Assembly (NCBI GenBank): GCA_021159105.1
Contig: JAGGSM010000264.1
Coordinates: 1 to 7,974 of the forward strand
Direction of reading: 5' to 3'
DNA: 7,974 nt
Origin: Candidatus Bipolaricaulota bacterium
Lineage (GTDB): Bacteria; Bipolaricaulota; Bipolaricaulia; UBA7950; UBA9294
Translations under genes and position numbers: made by a program
Part shown: positions 1-6,043 of the stretch, piece by piece
Layout: each line of letters opens with the position of its first letter
Position numbering within the stretch: position 1 is the stretch's first letter
The notes under the pieces: model-generated
Told to the model about the DNA's origin: nothing
Databases searched by the model: none
Seen by the model: only the letters and a program-made list of their open reading frames with translations

Positions 1-234
1 GGTACCATTGAATTATTACCCCGCGGTAGTTGGGCCTTCATCGCGGGGAAAGCATATATGCTCGCTATGATGTTTGCATTGAGTCCCTGCTGGAATAATG
101 AACCGGCTTATTATCGAGACACGTGGTATATAGAAGAACCATTCACACGACCAATGATTTTGTAGGATAGATGGCGTTAAGTGTGTTCTTGCTGACCAGG
201 ACAGGAAGAACGCAAAATTTTACTCCTAAGCCTA
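1..234. other. Upstream non-assigned region with two symmetric elements
   Basis: No recognisable gene is seen here. Frame 1 is open from the window edge to a TAG at 163-165 (54 codons), so the tail of an upstream gene cannot be excluded, but its translation resembles no family I know and an open run of this length is not unusual by chance. Two symmetric elements are visible. The arms CCCCGCG (19-25) and CGCGGGG (42-48) form a 7-bp GC-only stem with a 16-base loop. AGCATATATGCT (51-62) is a perfect 12-bp palindrome directly after it. Neither is followed by a T-run, so a simple terminator is not supported. All three minus-strand frames are closed by stops between 13 and 113. Confidence 0.4.
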
Positions 235-262
235 TTGTATATTTTTTATAAAACTATATACT
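235..262 (+). promoter_or_regulatory. Probable pstS promoter
   Basis: TTGTAT (235-240) and TATACT (257-262) are separated by 16 bp and resemble a sigma70 -35/-10 pair: the -10 matches 5 of 6 consensus bases, the -35 only 3 of 6. A start near 269 would leave a leader of about 30 bases before pstS. The stretch is very AT-rich and contains the arms GTATAT (237-242) and ATATAC (256-261) and the palindrome TTTTATAAAA (244-253), which may be a regulator site. TATAAA at 247-252 is an alternative -10 but has no -35. A weak -35 would suit an activator-dependent phosphate promoter; I could not recognise a clear Pho box. Confidence 0.45.
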
Positions 263-299
263 TCAATCCATAAATCTACTTTGAGGATGGTGGTTCCCC

Positions 300-1121
300 G
301 TGTCACTACGTAACGTGATGCTGGCTACGTTGATTGTGCTCGGTTCCTTGAGCGCCAGTTGTGCTGTTTCTGGAGCAGATGTGAAGATGACAGGTTCGAC
401 AACTGTGCTTCCAATCGCTCAGGCGGCTGCAGAAGAACTGGCTGATAAGTATGAGATAGAGGTATCGGGAGGCGGATCGAGCGTCGGTATCGCAGCTCTC
501 TTGGATGGCACGACCGATATCGGCGATCACTCACGCCCGATAAAGGGTTCGGAGTATAAGAGGGCTGTGAAAAACGGTGTGTATCCGTTCACTTTTCATA
601 TCGCCAATGATGCAGTGGCGGTAGTGGTCAATCTGTCCAACCCTGTTACGAATCTGACCCTGGAACAGCTCAAGGATATCTACACTGGTAAAATCACTAA
701 TTGGAAAGAGGTGGGAGGGAAGGACCTTCCGATCACAATGGTGTCGCGTGATAGCTCATCAGGAACGTTTGAAACCTGGGAGAAGCTCGTGATGGAAAAG
801 GCCCCAGTTGCCTCAAGCTCTATCTTCACCAGCTCTAATGCGGATGTTGCCTATGCCGTTTCCAGCAACCCGAATGCAATCGGCTATGTTGGGTTGGCGT
901 ACGTCACTCCTCAGCTTAAGGCGCTTGATGTGAACGGCAAGAAGGCAACGTTGGAGGCGGCGATCAACTACACTTACCCCATTGCTCGTCCTTTGTTCAT
1001 GTCCACAAACGGTTTCCCCTCTCCTGGCCCGGTGCTCGATGTGATCCTGTTCATCCTCTCTGATACCGGGCAGCGCCTGGTGCAGGAAGTGGGGTATGCG
1101 CCAATAAGACAACTGCCGTAA
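300..1121 (+). CDS. pstS: Phosphate ABC transporter substrate-binding protein PstS
   Basis: Extracytoplasmic phosphate-binding protein that delivers inorganic phosphate to the PstCA permease. It has 273 residues, typical of the short PstS type. A signal sequence covers about residues 1-26: an n-region with Arg4, a hydrophobic stretch 7-19, then a poor lipobox-like Ser-Ala-Ser-Cys21. Whether it is a lipoprotein or is cut near Gly25-Ala26 is open. Mature-part motifs are GSTTV (32-36), SGGGSSVG (56-63), RDSSSGT (150-156), which is the phosphate-binding loop, and IGYVGLAY (194-201). Asp76-His77 stand before SRP, where family members usually have small or aliphatic residues. The start is GTG at 300, because an in-frame stop lies at 282-284. 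GAGG at 283-286 is a weak, distant ribosome site. ATG at 318 is an alternative but has no ribosome site and would lose Arg4. It is the first gene of the pst cluster. Confidence 0.93.
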   Translation: MSLRNVMLATLIVLGSLSASCAVSGADVKMTGSTTVLPIAQAAAEELADKYEIEVSGGGSSVGIAALLDGTTDIGDHSRPIKGSEYKRAVKNGVYPFTFHIANDAVAVVVNLSNPVTNLTLEQLKDIYTGKITNWKEVGGKDLPITMVSRDSSSGTFETWEKLVMEKAPVASSSIFTSSNADVAYAVSSNPNAIGYVGLAYVTPQLKALDVNGKKATLEAAINYTYPIARPLFMSTNGFPSPGPVLDVILFILSDTGQRLVQEVGYAPIRQLP

Positions 1122-1140
1122 CACTCTCTTATAACGGCTT

Positions 1141-1173
1141 GGTGACGGGCTTCCCTTGTACGTGCCCGTCACC
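1141..1173 (+). terminator. Stem-loop between pstS and pstC, attenuator or mRNA-stabilising hairpin
   Basis: GGTGACGGGC (1141-1150) pairs perfectly with GCCCGTCACC (1164-1173): 10 bp, seven of them G-C, with a 13-base loop. It begins 19 bases after the pstS stop. The following bases (TCCCTAATTTCTT) contain a few Ts but no true T-run, so it is more likely a partial terminator or a 3'-end stabiliser than a complete terminator. Such hairpins after the binding-protein gene of ABC operons commonly raise its mRNA level relative to the permease genes. Confidence 0.7.
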
Positions 1174-1184
1174 TCCCTAATTTC

Positions 1185-1213
1185 TTGAAATAAGCGCGCT
1201 CTATTAATATACT
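1185..1213 (+). promoter_or_regulatory. Internal promoter for pstCAB
   Basis: TTGAAA (1185-1190; 5 of 6 consensus) and TATACT (1208-1213; 5 of 6 consensus) are separated by exactly 17 bp. The predicted transcription start is near 1220, giving a leader of about 23 bases before the pstC ATG at 1243. The TATACT hexamer is the same as that of the proposed pstS promoter. Its position directly after the hairpin implies that pstCAB can be transcribed separately from pstS. Confidence 0.65.
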
Positions 1214-1242
1214 ACTTGTCGAAATATATACATGAGGCAAAG

Positions 1243-2181
1243 ATGAGCGGATTTACAAGAAAAATAGATAATAATTATAAAGTTAAGACTTTAAGCAGCT
1301 CTTCCCTATCCTGGTTGCGCCGCCGGCTTGATCGTGGAATATTCGCCGTTTTAGGAAGCATCTCGCTTATAGCGTTGGGACTCATATTCTTCTTCATCTT
1401 CCGTGAAGCGATCCCGCTGTTTTACAAGGTCTCAGTGGCCAGCTTTTTCGGCCCAACGTGGTTGCCTACGTTCGATCCTCCCAGCTACGGAGCACTTTCG
1501 ATGATAGCCGGATCGGCGCTGGTGACGGTTGCTGCGTTGGCGGTGGCCGTCCCCGTAGGCCTTTCCGCGGCTGCGTTCATTGCCGAGGTTGCTCCGGGAA
1601 TAATGAAGGATATCACGAAGTCTATAATCGAGATATTGGCCGGTATTCCATCTGTTGTATACGGTTTTTTTGGCTTGGCTCTCTTGGCTCCTTTTTTGCA
1701 GACAACGTTCTCTCTTTCCACTGGGAGGACCGCTCTCACCGCAGCGATCATCCTGTCGATTATGGCGCTGCCAACAATCGCCAGTCTGGCTGAAGACGCC
1801 CTGACTGCGGTCCCCTCTTCCTATAGAGAGGCATCTTTGGCTATGGGGGCTACGCGGTGGGAAACGATGTGGCGGGTCACTATCCCCGCAGCATTTTCCG
1901 GCCTTCTGGGAGCGGTCATCCTGGGTATGGGAAGGGCTATCGGTGAAACAATGGCGGTGCTGATGGTGGCCGGGAATTCCCCTCAAATCACCACTTCTTT
2001 GCTTAAGCCGGTGCGTACGCTGACTGCGGGAATCGCTTTGGAGATGGGGGAAACACCGTTTGGTAGCACGCATTACCACGCGCTGTTCAGCCTCGGTGTT
2101 CTTCTTCTGCTGATAACGTTGGCGATGAACTGGACTGCTGAATGGTTCCGTGGAAGGATGAGAAGGCGACATCACGGATGA
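1243..2181 (+). CDS. pstC: Phosphate ABC transporter permease PstC
   Basis: Inner-membrane permease that pairs with PstA to form the phosphate channel. It has 312 residues and six predicted membrane segments, near 33-53, 85-116, 128-151, 163-183, 215-243 and 276-298, with a periplasmic loop (54-84) after the first as in PstC proteins. The ATPase-coupling EAA loop is at about 191-216 (EASLAMGATRWETMWRVTIP), followed by the family stretch GMGRAIGETMAV (228-239). The start is ATG 1243, with GAGG at 1234-1237 five bases upstream. An in-frame TTG at 1216 would add nine residues but lacks a ribosome site and lies at or before the predicted transcription start. The stop overlaps the pstA start (ATGA, 2178-2181), indicating translational coupling. 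The first 30 or so codons are AT-rich compared with the rest, which is common at gene starts. Confidence 0.94.
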   Translation: MSGFTRKIDNNYKVKTLSSSSLSWLRRRLDRGIFAVLGSISLIALGLIFFFIFREAIPLFYKVSVASFFGPTWLPTFDPPSYGALSMIAGSALVTVAALAVAVPVGLSAAAFIAEVAPGIMKDITKSIIEILAGIPSVVYGFFGLALLAPFLQTTFSLSTGRTALTAAIILSIMALPTIASLAEDALTAVPSSYREASLAMGATRWETMWRVTIPAAFSGLLGAVILGMGRAIGETMAVLMVAGNSPQITTSLLKPVRTLTAGIALEMGETPFGSTHYHALFSLGVLLLLITLAMNWTAEWFRGRMRRRHHG

Positions 2182-3044
2182 ATAAACAAGGGTCCCGCCG
2201 CAAGAGTATACAGGTGATCGCCTTCTCGTTTCTTGGGGTAGCGAGTTTGTCTGCTCTGATAGTCCTGGGATTAATCCTCTACTTCATGATCGCTCAAGGG
2301 AGCAAAGCGATAAGTTGGGGCTTTATTACACAGTTTCCCCGCCACAGAATGACTGAGGGAGGGATCTATCCCGCGCTAGTGGGGAGTTTCTACTTAGGAG
2401 CCGGAGCGGTTTTAGTGGCATTCCCTCTCGCTGTTTCATCGGCGATTTGGCTTTCGGAGTATGCTCGCACCGGCTGGTGGGTGCGAACCATCCGAGTGGG
2501 AGTGAACACGCTTGCTGGTGTGCCTTCCATCGTGTTTGGCCTGCTTGGCTTTGCTTTCTTCGTCAAAGTACTCGGGTTTGGAGTATCCGTCCTTGCGGGG
2601 GCGTTTACGCTTGCTCTATTGATTCTTCCGATCATCATCCGCTCATCGGAAGAAGCGCTCAGATCTGTACCGAGAGGTTTTCGAGAAGGTTCCCTCGCTC
2701 TTGGAGCGACGCAGTGGCACACCGTCAGGACGATCGTGCTGCCGGCAGCTCTACCCGGGATTCTCACCGGAGCCGTTCTCGGGGTAAGCCGCGCTGTCGG
2801 AGAGACCGCTCCGATCATGTTTACCGCGGCGGCGTTTTACATGGCGAAGCTTCCAAAATCGCCGTTTGATAAGGTGATGGCTCTTCCCTATCACATCTAT
2901 GTGATGGCGACGGAGAGCCCCAGCTACTGGTGCACGAAGGATTTGCAATTTGGAACAGCGCTCGTCCTATTGGGCCTTGTACTCACCCTCAACTTGGGGG
3001 TGGTGGTGTGGCGAACGCGACTTCGAAGGAGGAAAAAGTGGTGA
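2178..3044 (+). CDS. pstA: Phosphate ABC transporter permease PstA
   Basis: Second membrane subunit of the phosphate importer. It has 288 residues with hydrophobic segments near 13-38, 66-93, 110-131, 135-154, 190-220 and 257-278. The family signature NTLAGVPSIVFGLLG (110-124) is present. The EAA coupling loop is at about 163-190 (PRGFREGSLALGATQWHTVR), followed by GVSRAVGETAPIMFTAA (202-218), typical of PstA. The start is the ATG at 2178 inside the ATGA overlap with pstC. An in-frame ATG at 2142 would extend it 12 residues into pstC and is less likely. GAGAAGG at about 2160-2166, inside the end of pstC, can serve as ribosome site at about 11 bases. The C-terminus is strongly basic (RTRLRRRKKW), as expected for a cytoplasmic tail. 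The stop overlaps the probable pstB start. Confidence 0.94.
   Translation: MNKQGSRRKSIQVIAFSFLGVASLSALIVLGLILYFMIAQGSKAISWGFITQFPRHRMTEGGIYPALVGSFYLGAGAVLVAFPLAVSSAIWLSEYARTGWWVRTIRVGVNTLAGVPSIVFGLLGFAFFVKVLGFGVSVLAGAFTLALLILPIIIRSSEEALRSVPRGFREGSLALGATQWHTVRTIVLPAALPGILTGAVLGVSRAVGETAPIMFTAAAFYMAKLPKSPFDKVMALPYHIYVMATESPSYWCTKDLQFGTALVLLGLVLTLNLGVVVWRTRLRRRKKW
3026..3032 (+). promoter_or_regulatory. Shine-Dalgarno site deciding the pstB start
   Basis: AAGGAGG at 3026-3032, inside the last codons of pstA, is a near-perfect anti-16S match. It is 8 bases from GTG 3041, 5 from GTG 3038 and 14 from ATG 3047. The spacing favours GTG 3041, which also makes a GTGA overlap with the pstA stop (TGA 3042-3044), the same arrangement as the pstC/pstA ATGA junction. 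Confidence 0.65.
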
Positions 3045-3859
3045 TAATGGCAACTGAGACCAAGAGCCTACAGACAACGGCGGAATGGGTAGCAAGGAAT
3101 CTTCCATCAGAGACGATCATCGATGTAGAAGGATTAAACTTCTATTATGGACGCGAGCGTATCCTACACGACATTTCCCTCTCCATATCGGGCAAAGGAG
3201 TAACGGCGATCATGGGGCCCTCGGGGTGTGGTAAGAGCACTTTTCTGCGGACCTTGAATCGGATGTATGAATTAACGCCCGGGGCGAGGGCGGAAGGGAG
3301 GATCTCCTTCCTGGGGGAGGATCTGTTTCGCATCGATTCGGTAGCGCTGCGACGGGAGATTGGGATGGTCTTTCAGCAGCCAAACCCGTTTCCTAAGTCG
3401 ATATACGAGAACATTGCTTACGGTCCTCGCGTGCATGGCATTCGCCGACGGTCTCAGCTGAACGAGATTGTGGAGGAGAGCCTGCGGCGGGCGGCCCTGT
3501 GGGATGAAGTGAAGGATTCTCTGCGAAAGAGCGCTTTTTCGATCTCCGGTGGACAGCAGCAGCGCTTGTGCATTGCGCGTGCACTCGCCGTCCGTCCGCA
3601 AGTATTGTTGATGGATGAACCGAGCTCGTCGCTCGATCCCAAGGCAAGCGCCCAGATCGAAGCCACCGCGCGGGAACTCTCCGAAGAGTTGGCGGTGGTC
3701 ATCGTCACCCATAACCTGCAACAAGCGGCACGGGTAAGCGACTACGTGGCTGTATTTATGACCGGGGGAGAGCTTGTGGAGGATGGCCCGACAAAGAAAG
3801 TATTCGAGCAACCGGAGGATCCACGGGTGCAGGACTACCTGGAGGGGCGCTTCGGGTAA
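3041..3859 (+). CDS. pstB: Phosphate ABC transporter ATP-binding protein PstB
   Basis: Cytoplasmic ATPase that powers phosphate import through PstCA. It has 272 residues, normal for PstB. Counting from the GTG start, motifs in order are Walker A GPSGCGKST (59-67), Q-loop in GMVFQQPNPFP (108-118), ABC signature SISGGQQQRLCIARALA (167-183), Walker B VLLMDEP (188-194) with catalytic Glu193, D-loop SSLD (196-199) and H-loop His224 in VTHNLQQAARVSDY. The C-terminus DYLEGRFG matches the family ending (T/S)GxFG. The NPFP and CIAR segments are characteristic of PstB rather than of other importers' ATPases. The start is taken as GTG 3041 on ribosome-site spacing; ATG 3047 would shorten it by two residues. 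It is the last pst gene here. No phoU follows, and the next gene is 269 bases away behind its own promoter. Confidence 0.95.
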   Translation: MIMATETKSLQTTAEWVARNLPSETIIDVEGLNFYYGRERILHDISLSISGKGVTAIMGPSGCGKSTFLRTLNRMYELTPGARAEGRISFLGEDLFRIDSVALRREIGMVFQQPNPFPKSIYENIAYGPRVHGIRRRSQLNEIVEESLRRAALWDEVKDSLRKSAFSISGGQQQRLCIARALAVRPQVLLMDEPSSSLDPKASAQIEATARELSEELAVVIVTHNLQQAARVSDYVAVFMTGGELVEDGPTKKVFEQPEDPRVQDYLEGRFG

Positions 3860-3880
3860 GCAAATTTGACTCGTAGTTTA

Positions 3881-3906
3881 CTTCTTGCAAGAAGGAACAG
3901 TTCCTT
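3881..3906. repeat. Two overlapping perfect palindromes after pstB
   Basis: CTTCTTGCAAGAAG (3881-3894) is a perfect 14-bp palindrome. The arms AAGGAAC (3892-3898) and GTTCCTT (3900-3906) form a second perfect inverted repeat around one central base and share three bases with the first. As RNA each could make only a short hairpin (about 5 bp with a 4-5 base loop), the two are mutually exclusive, and no T-run follows. A protein-binding site or a weak 3' hairpin for the pst mRNA are both possible. The rest of 3860-4064 shows no gene and no convincing promoter. Confidence 0.5.
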
Positions 3907-4064
3907 ATCATGGACGGCCTACTCCTGCCTTTATGAAGCAACAGAAAGATACCTGAAGAGGCGTTCAGTTAATACAATGCCGTAGATAAGGGACTATTCT
4001 CTTGTGGACCCAGATCCAATCGTCCATCTATCAATGCGGTGTCAGATGCGCCAATAATTAAGGG

Positions 4065-4093
4065 TTGACAGAGCGTTGCATTTGTCGTATATA
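4065..4093 (+). promoter_or_regulatory. Strong promoter of the padR-transporter-usp-reductase operon
   Basis: A consensus -35 TTGACA (4065-4070) lies 17 bp before TATATA (4088-4093), which matches 4 of 6 -10 bases. The predicted start is near 4100, giving a leader of about 29 bases before the GTG at 4129. This is the only good promoter seen before the four downstream genes, which are close enough to share one transcript. Confidence 0.75.
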
Positions 4094-4110
4094 TGTGTCA
4101 GAGTCATATA
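4090..4110. promoter_or_regulatory. Candidate PadR operator over the -10 and start site
   Basis: TATATG (4090-4095) and CATATA (4105-4110) are perfect inverted arms around nine bases. They cover most of the -10 hexamer and the likely transcription start. PadR-family dimers bind short inverted repeats, often with ATGT/ACAT-like halves, and commonly repress their own promoters; size and placement fit such an autorepressor site. The assignment to this PadR is inference. The first eight bases after the left arm's core, GTGTCAGA (4095-4102), recur at 4039-4046, possibly by chance. Confidence 0.5.
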
Positions 4111-4128
4111 GAGGAGTGAGAAAGAATC

Positions 4129-4551
4129 GTGCCCAAAAAAGGCAAGCAAACGAAGGTGAAACCATGGTGCAACTGCTATCCTGCAGAGCGTCCTCCCCGA
4201 TTTCTTCGACCGTTCCTCCTCCTTCTGTTGCGGGAGAGGGAAGGACACGGGTACGAGCTGATCGACCGTATGCGCGAGATGGGGCTGGAGTATTCCATTC
4301 AAGACGCGGGCTACGTCTATCGCACGCTGCGCTCGATGGAGAAGGGCGATTTGATCACCTCTCAATGGGACACGGAGAATGCCGGTCCAGCCAAACGGGT
4401 TTACGCAATCACCCCGCAGGGAGTGGGTATGCTCCGCGAGTGGGCACAGACATTCGAAAACCTCAAGGTGAGCCTGGAGGCGTTCTTGGAGACGTACGAA
4501 GCGATGGAGGGGGAGGTTCATGCACCTAAGATCATTAAAAAGGCATCTTAG
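4129..4551 (+). CDS. PadR-family transcriptional regulator
   Basis: Dimeric winged-helix regulator, 140 residues, the size of compact PadR proteins. The N-terminal winged helix runs from about 23 to 97: FLRPFLLLLLREREGHGYELIDRM (25-48) is the PadR opening helix and HGYEL signature, YVYRTLRSMEKGDLI (62-76) the recognition helix and following turn, and GPAKRVYAITPQG (86-98) the wing. The C-terminal part (100-127) is helical and probably the dimerisation helix. Before the domain is a basic arm with Cys14 and Cys16 (WCNCYP). The start is GTG 4129, the only option because a stop codon lies in frame at 4117-4119. GAGGAG at 4111-4116 is the ribosome site, at a longish 12 bases. It overlaps the next gene by 32 bases. 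It probably represses its own operon through the inverted repeat at 4090-4110. The ligand is unknown; some PadR proteins respond to phenolic acids or drugs. Confidence 0.9.
   Translation: MPKKGKQTKVKPWCNCYPAERPPRFLRPFLLLLLREREGHGYELIDRMREMGLEYSIQDAGYVYRTLRSMEKGDLITSQWDTENAGPAKRVYAITPQGVGMLREWAQTFENLKVSLEAFLETYEAMEGEVHAPKIIKKAS
4506..4516 (+). promoter_or_regulatory. Double Shine-Dalgarno inside padR for the transporter gene
   Basis: GGAGG occurs at 4506-4510 and again at 4512-4516, within the 3' end of padR. The first is nine bases from ATG 4520, the second only three. This supports ATG 4520 as the true start of the transporter despite the 32-base overlap, and suggests translational coupling of repressor and transporter. 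Confidence 0.6.
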
Positions 4552-5548
4552 CAAGTACCTGTTATTGTACGTACTGCTGAGCATGGGTGTCGGCCTTGCC
4601 GTCGGTTATCCGGCGGCGGGTTTTGTTCACACCCACAAAGGGATGTTCACGACCCTAACGACAGTGGCCGTCTTTCTCATCATCTACCCAATGATGATTA
4701 ACCTGAAGATGGAATCCATCAAGTTGGCGGCCAAGAACTGGAAGGGGATACTGATCATCCTTGCCTACAACTTCCTCCTTGCGCCGCTCTTCGGTTGGCT
4801 ACTTGCACACGGATTGCTGCACGATCCGATGCTCTCCATTGGTTTCTTACTGGTGATGGTCGTCCCCTGTTCATCGATGAGCATAGGCTACACCGGCCTT
4901 GCCGAGGGGAACGTAGAGCTAGCGACGGTGGCGATGGCGGTCAGCTTCCTCTTTTCGATGATTGCCGTCCCCGCCTGGATGAGCCTGTTCGCAGCACAGT
5001 ACAACATGCCCTCACCGACGTGGATCCTGATAAAGTCGATGTTAACGGTTCTAATCGCACCGATGATCGCCGGCTATCTCACGCGGCTACTTCTTATGAA
5101 GCGGCTCGGTGAGAAGAAATTCATGCAATTGATGCCCCTATTCCCCTCGATATCCGTGATCGCGATGTTCCTCATCGTGCTCCTGATATTCTTCATGAAG
5201 GAGAGCCTCATCATACAGAAGTGGTCGCTCGTGCTGTGGCTAATGATCCCCAACATCTTGTTCATGGCGGGAACACTCTTTGTCGTCACTTGGGTCGACA
5301 GGTTGATTCGCCTGTCCTACGAGGATCACATGGCGATCGTGTTTGCCGCCACTGGGAAGAACAACGGAACGGCGATCGCCCTAGCGACGATGGCCTTCTC
5401 GCCGATGGTGGCGATCCCCGCAGCCACGGTCCCGATCTTCCAGATCATTCTGCTTGTTGTTTACTTGAAGATGGCGCCATGGATACGCCGCTATTTCGAT
5501 AGAATCCCGCGCAAGGCGATGCCGGTTGCGGGTAAAGGAGATGCCTAG
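4520..5548 (+). CDS. SBF/ACR3-superfamily membrane transporter (bile acid:sodium symporter / arsenite carrier fold)
   Basis: Integral membrane protein of 342 residues with about ten hydrophobic segments: near 13-30, 42-62, 76-97, 104-122, 132-156, 166-187, 208-226, 235-258, 270-291 and 298-317. The segment VVPCSSMSIGYTGLAEGNVELATVA (114-138) aligns with the ACR3 arsenite-carrier stretch containing a conserved Cys after Pro (here Cys117), and ATGKNNGTAIALATMAF (277-293) is the second discontinuous-helix signature of the superfamily. In ACR3 that second site normally reads like NNFELAIA with an important acidic residue; here it is NNGTAIA, so arsenite export is not secure. The SBF relatives carry bile acids, pantoate, pyruvate and other organic anions with sodium. 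The start is ATG 4520; ATG 4583 would remove most of the first helix. The gene ends in TAG directly followed by the usp ATG. No arsR or arsC is seen. The superfamily is confident; the substrate and direction of transport are unknown. Confidence 0.82.
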   Translation: MHLRSLKRHLSKYLLLYVLLSMGVGLAVGYPAAGFVHTHKGMFTTLTTVAVFLIIYPMMINLKMESIKLAAKNWKGILIILAYNFLLAPLFGWLLAHGLLHDPMLSIGFLLVMVVPCSSMSIGYTGLAEGNVELATVAMAVSFLFSMIAVPAWMSLFAAQYNMPSPTWILIKSMLTVLIAPMIAGYLTRLLLMKRLGEKKFMQLMPLFPSISVIAMFLIVLLIFFMKESLIIQKWSLVLWLMIPNILFMAGTLFVVTWVDRLIRLSYEDHMAIVFAATGKNNGTAIALATMAFSPMVAIPAATVPIFQIILLVVYLKMAPWIRRYFDRIPRKAMPVAGKGDA

Positions 5549-6022
5549 ATGCTCAACAAGATACTCTACCCAACTGATTTCTCCGATTCAGCGCGAGCAG
5601 CGCTTGCTTACGTGAAGAAGCTTCACGAGGCGGGAGCGACGCAGGTTGTGCTGCTGCACGTCTATGACAGTCGCATGATCGACCTGCGTTGGGAGATCGA
5701 GTCGGAGTACACCGATAAGGGAATGATCGGAGCGAAGGATGCTGTGGTAAAAAGGCTCCTCGATGCGAGCTACAAACGCCTTCAAGAGCTGGAAACAGAG
5801 CTTAGGGACACGGGATTCGAGACGGAACTGATCGTTGTAGAAGGGATCCCGTATCAGGAGATCACGAAGACGGCTGCTGATAAAGACGTCTCGCTCATCA
5901 TCATGGGCTCACACGGTGAGCACGGAGTGGTAGAACGGATCATCGGTTCAACAACCGAGCGTGTGCTGCGTGAAACATCCGTGCCGATCCTCGTCGTGCG
6001 ACCGACCAACAACGAACACTAG
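5549..6022 (+). CDS. Universal stress protein, UspA family, ATP-binding type
   Basis: Single-domain cytoplasmic Usp of 157 residues, usual for the family. The opening strand is ILYPTDFSDSA (5-15), where Asp10 is at the position that contacts the adenine/ribose in ATP-binding Usps. The C-terminal nucleotide motif G-2x-G-9x-G-S/T is complete: Gly120, Gly123, Gly133-Ser134-Thr135 in GSHGEHGVVERIIGSTTE. The last strand is VPILVVRP (145-152). It therefore belongs to the ATP-binding class rather than the UspA-proper class. The ATG follows the transporter stop with no gap (TAGATG), and AAAGGAG at 5534-5540 lies eight bases upstream. Usp genes often sit beside secondary transporters and may tune them by nucleotide or stress state; that role here is inference from position only. 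Confidence 0.92.
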   Translation: MLNKILYPTDFSDSARAALAYVKKLHEAGATQVVLLHVYDSRMIDLRWEIESEYTDKGMIGAKDAVVKRLLDASYKRLQELETELRDTGFETELIVVEGIPYQEITKTAADKDVSLIIMGSHGEHGVVERIIGSTTERVLRETSVPILVVRPTNNEH

Positions 6023-6043
6023 AGCTGAAGAAGGCGAATACAC

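Noticed and set aside
1..165. Open reading frame in frame 1 running in from the left edge (54 codons to a TAG)
   Set aside because: No family resemblance, and a 54-codon open run is not unusual by chance; mentioned only as a possible gene tail.
1216..1242. TTG at 1216 as pstC start
   Set aside because: No ribosome site, lies at or before the predicted transcription start, and ATG 1243 has GAGG at ideal distance.
1432..2175. 247-residue minus-strand open frame opposite pstC
   Set aside because: Its translation is low-complexity, rich in Arg, Ser, Gln and His, as expected of an antisense shadow; pstC on the other strand is unambiguous.
4039..4102. 8-bp direct repeat GTGTCAGA at 4039-4046 and 4095-4102 as a second operator
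   Set aside because: A repeat this short can occur by chance in 100 bases, and the upstream copy lacks the inverted arms.
4065..4529. 154-residue plus-strand frame overlapping padR
   Set aside because: Another frame of the same DNA with no recognisable motif; it would begin inside the -35 element of the promoter.
4042..4584. 180-residue minus-strand open frame opposite padR
   Set aside because: It covers the padR promoter, all of padR and the start of the transporter, shows no domain, and conflicts with a clear PadR protein on the plus strand.
4520..5548. Arsenic resistance operon
   Set aside because: No arsR-type (ArsR family) regulator, arsC or arsM, and the transporter lacks the full ACR3 second signature.
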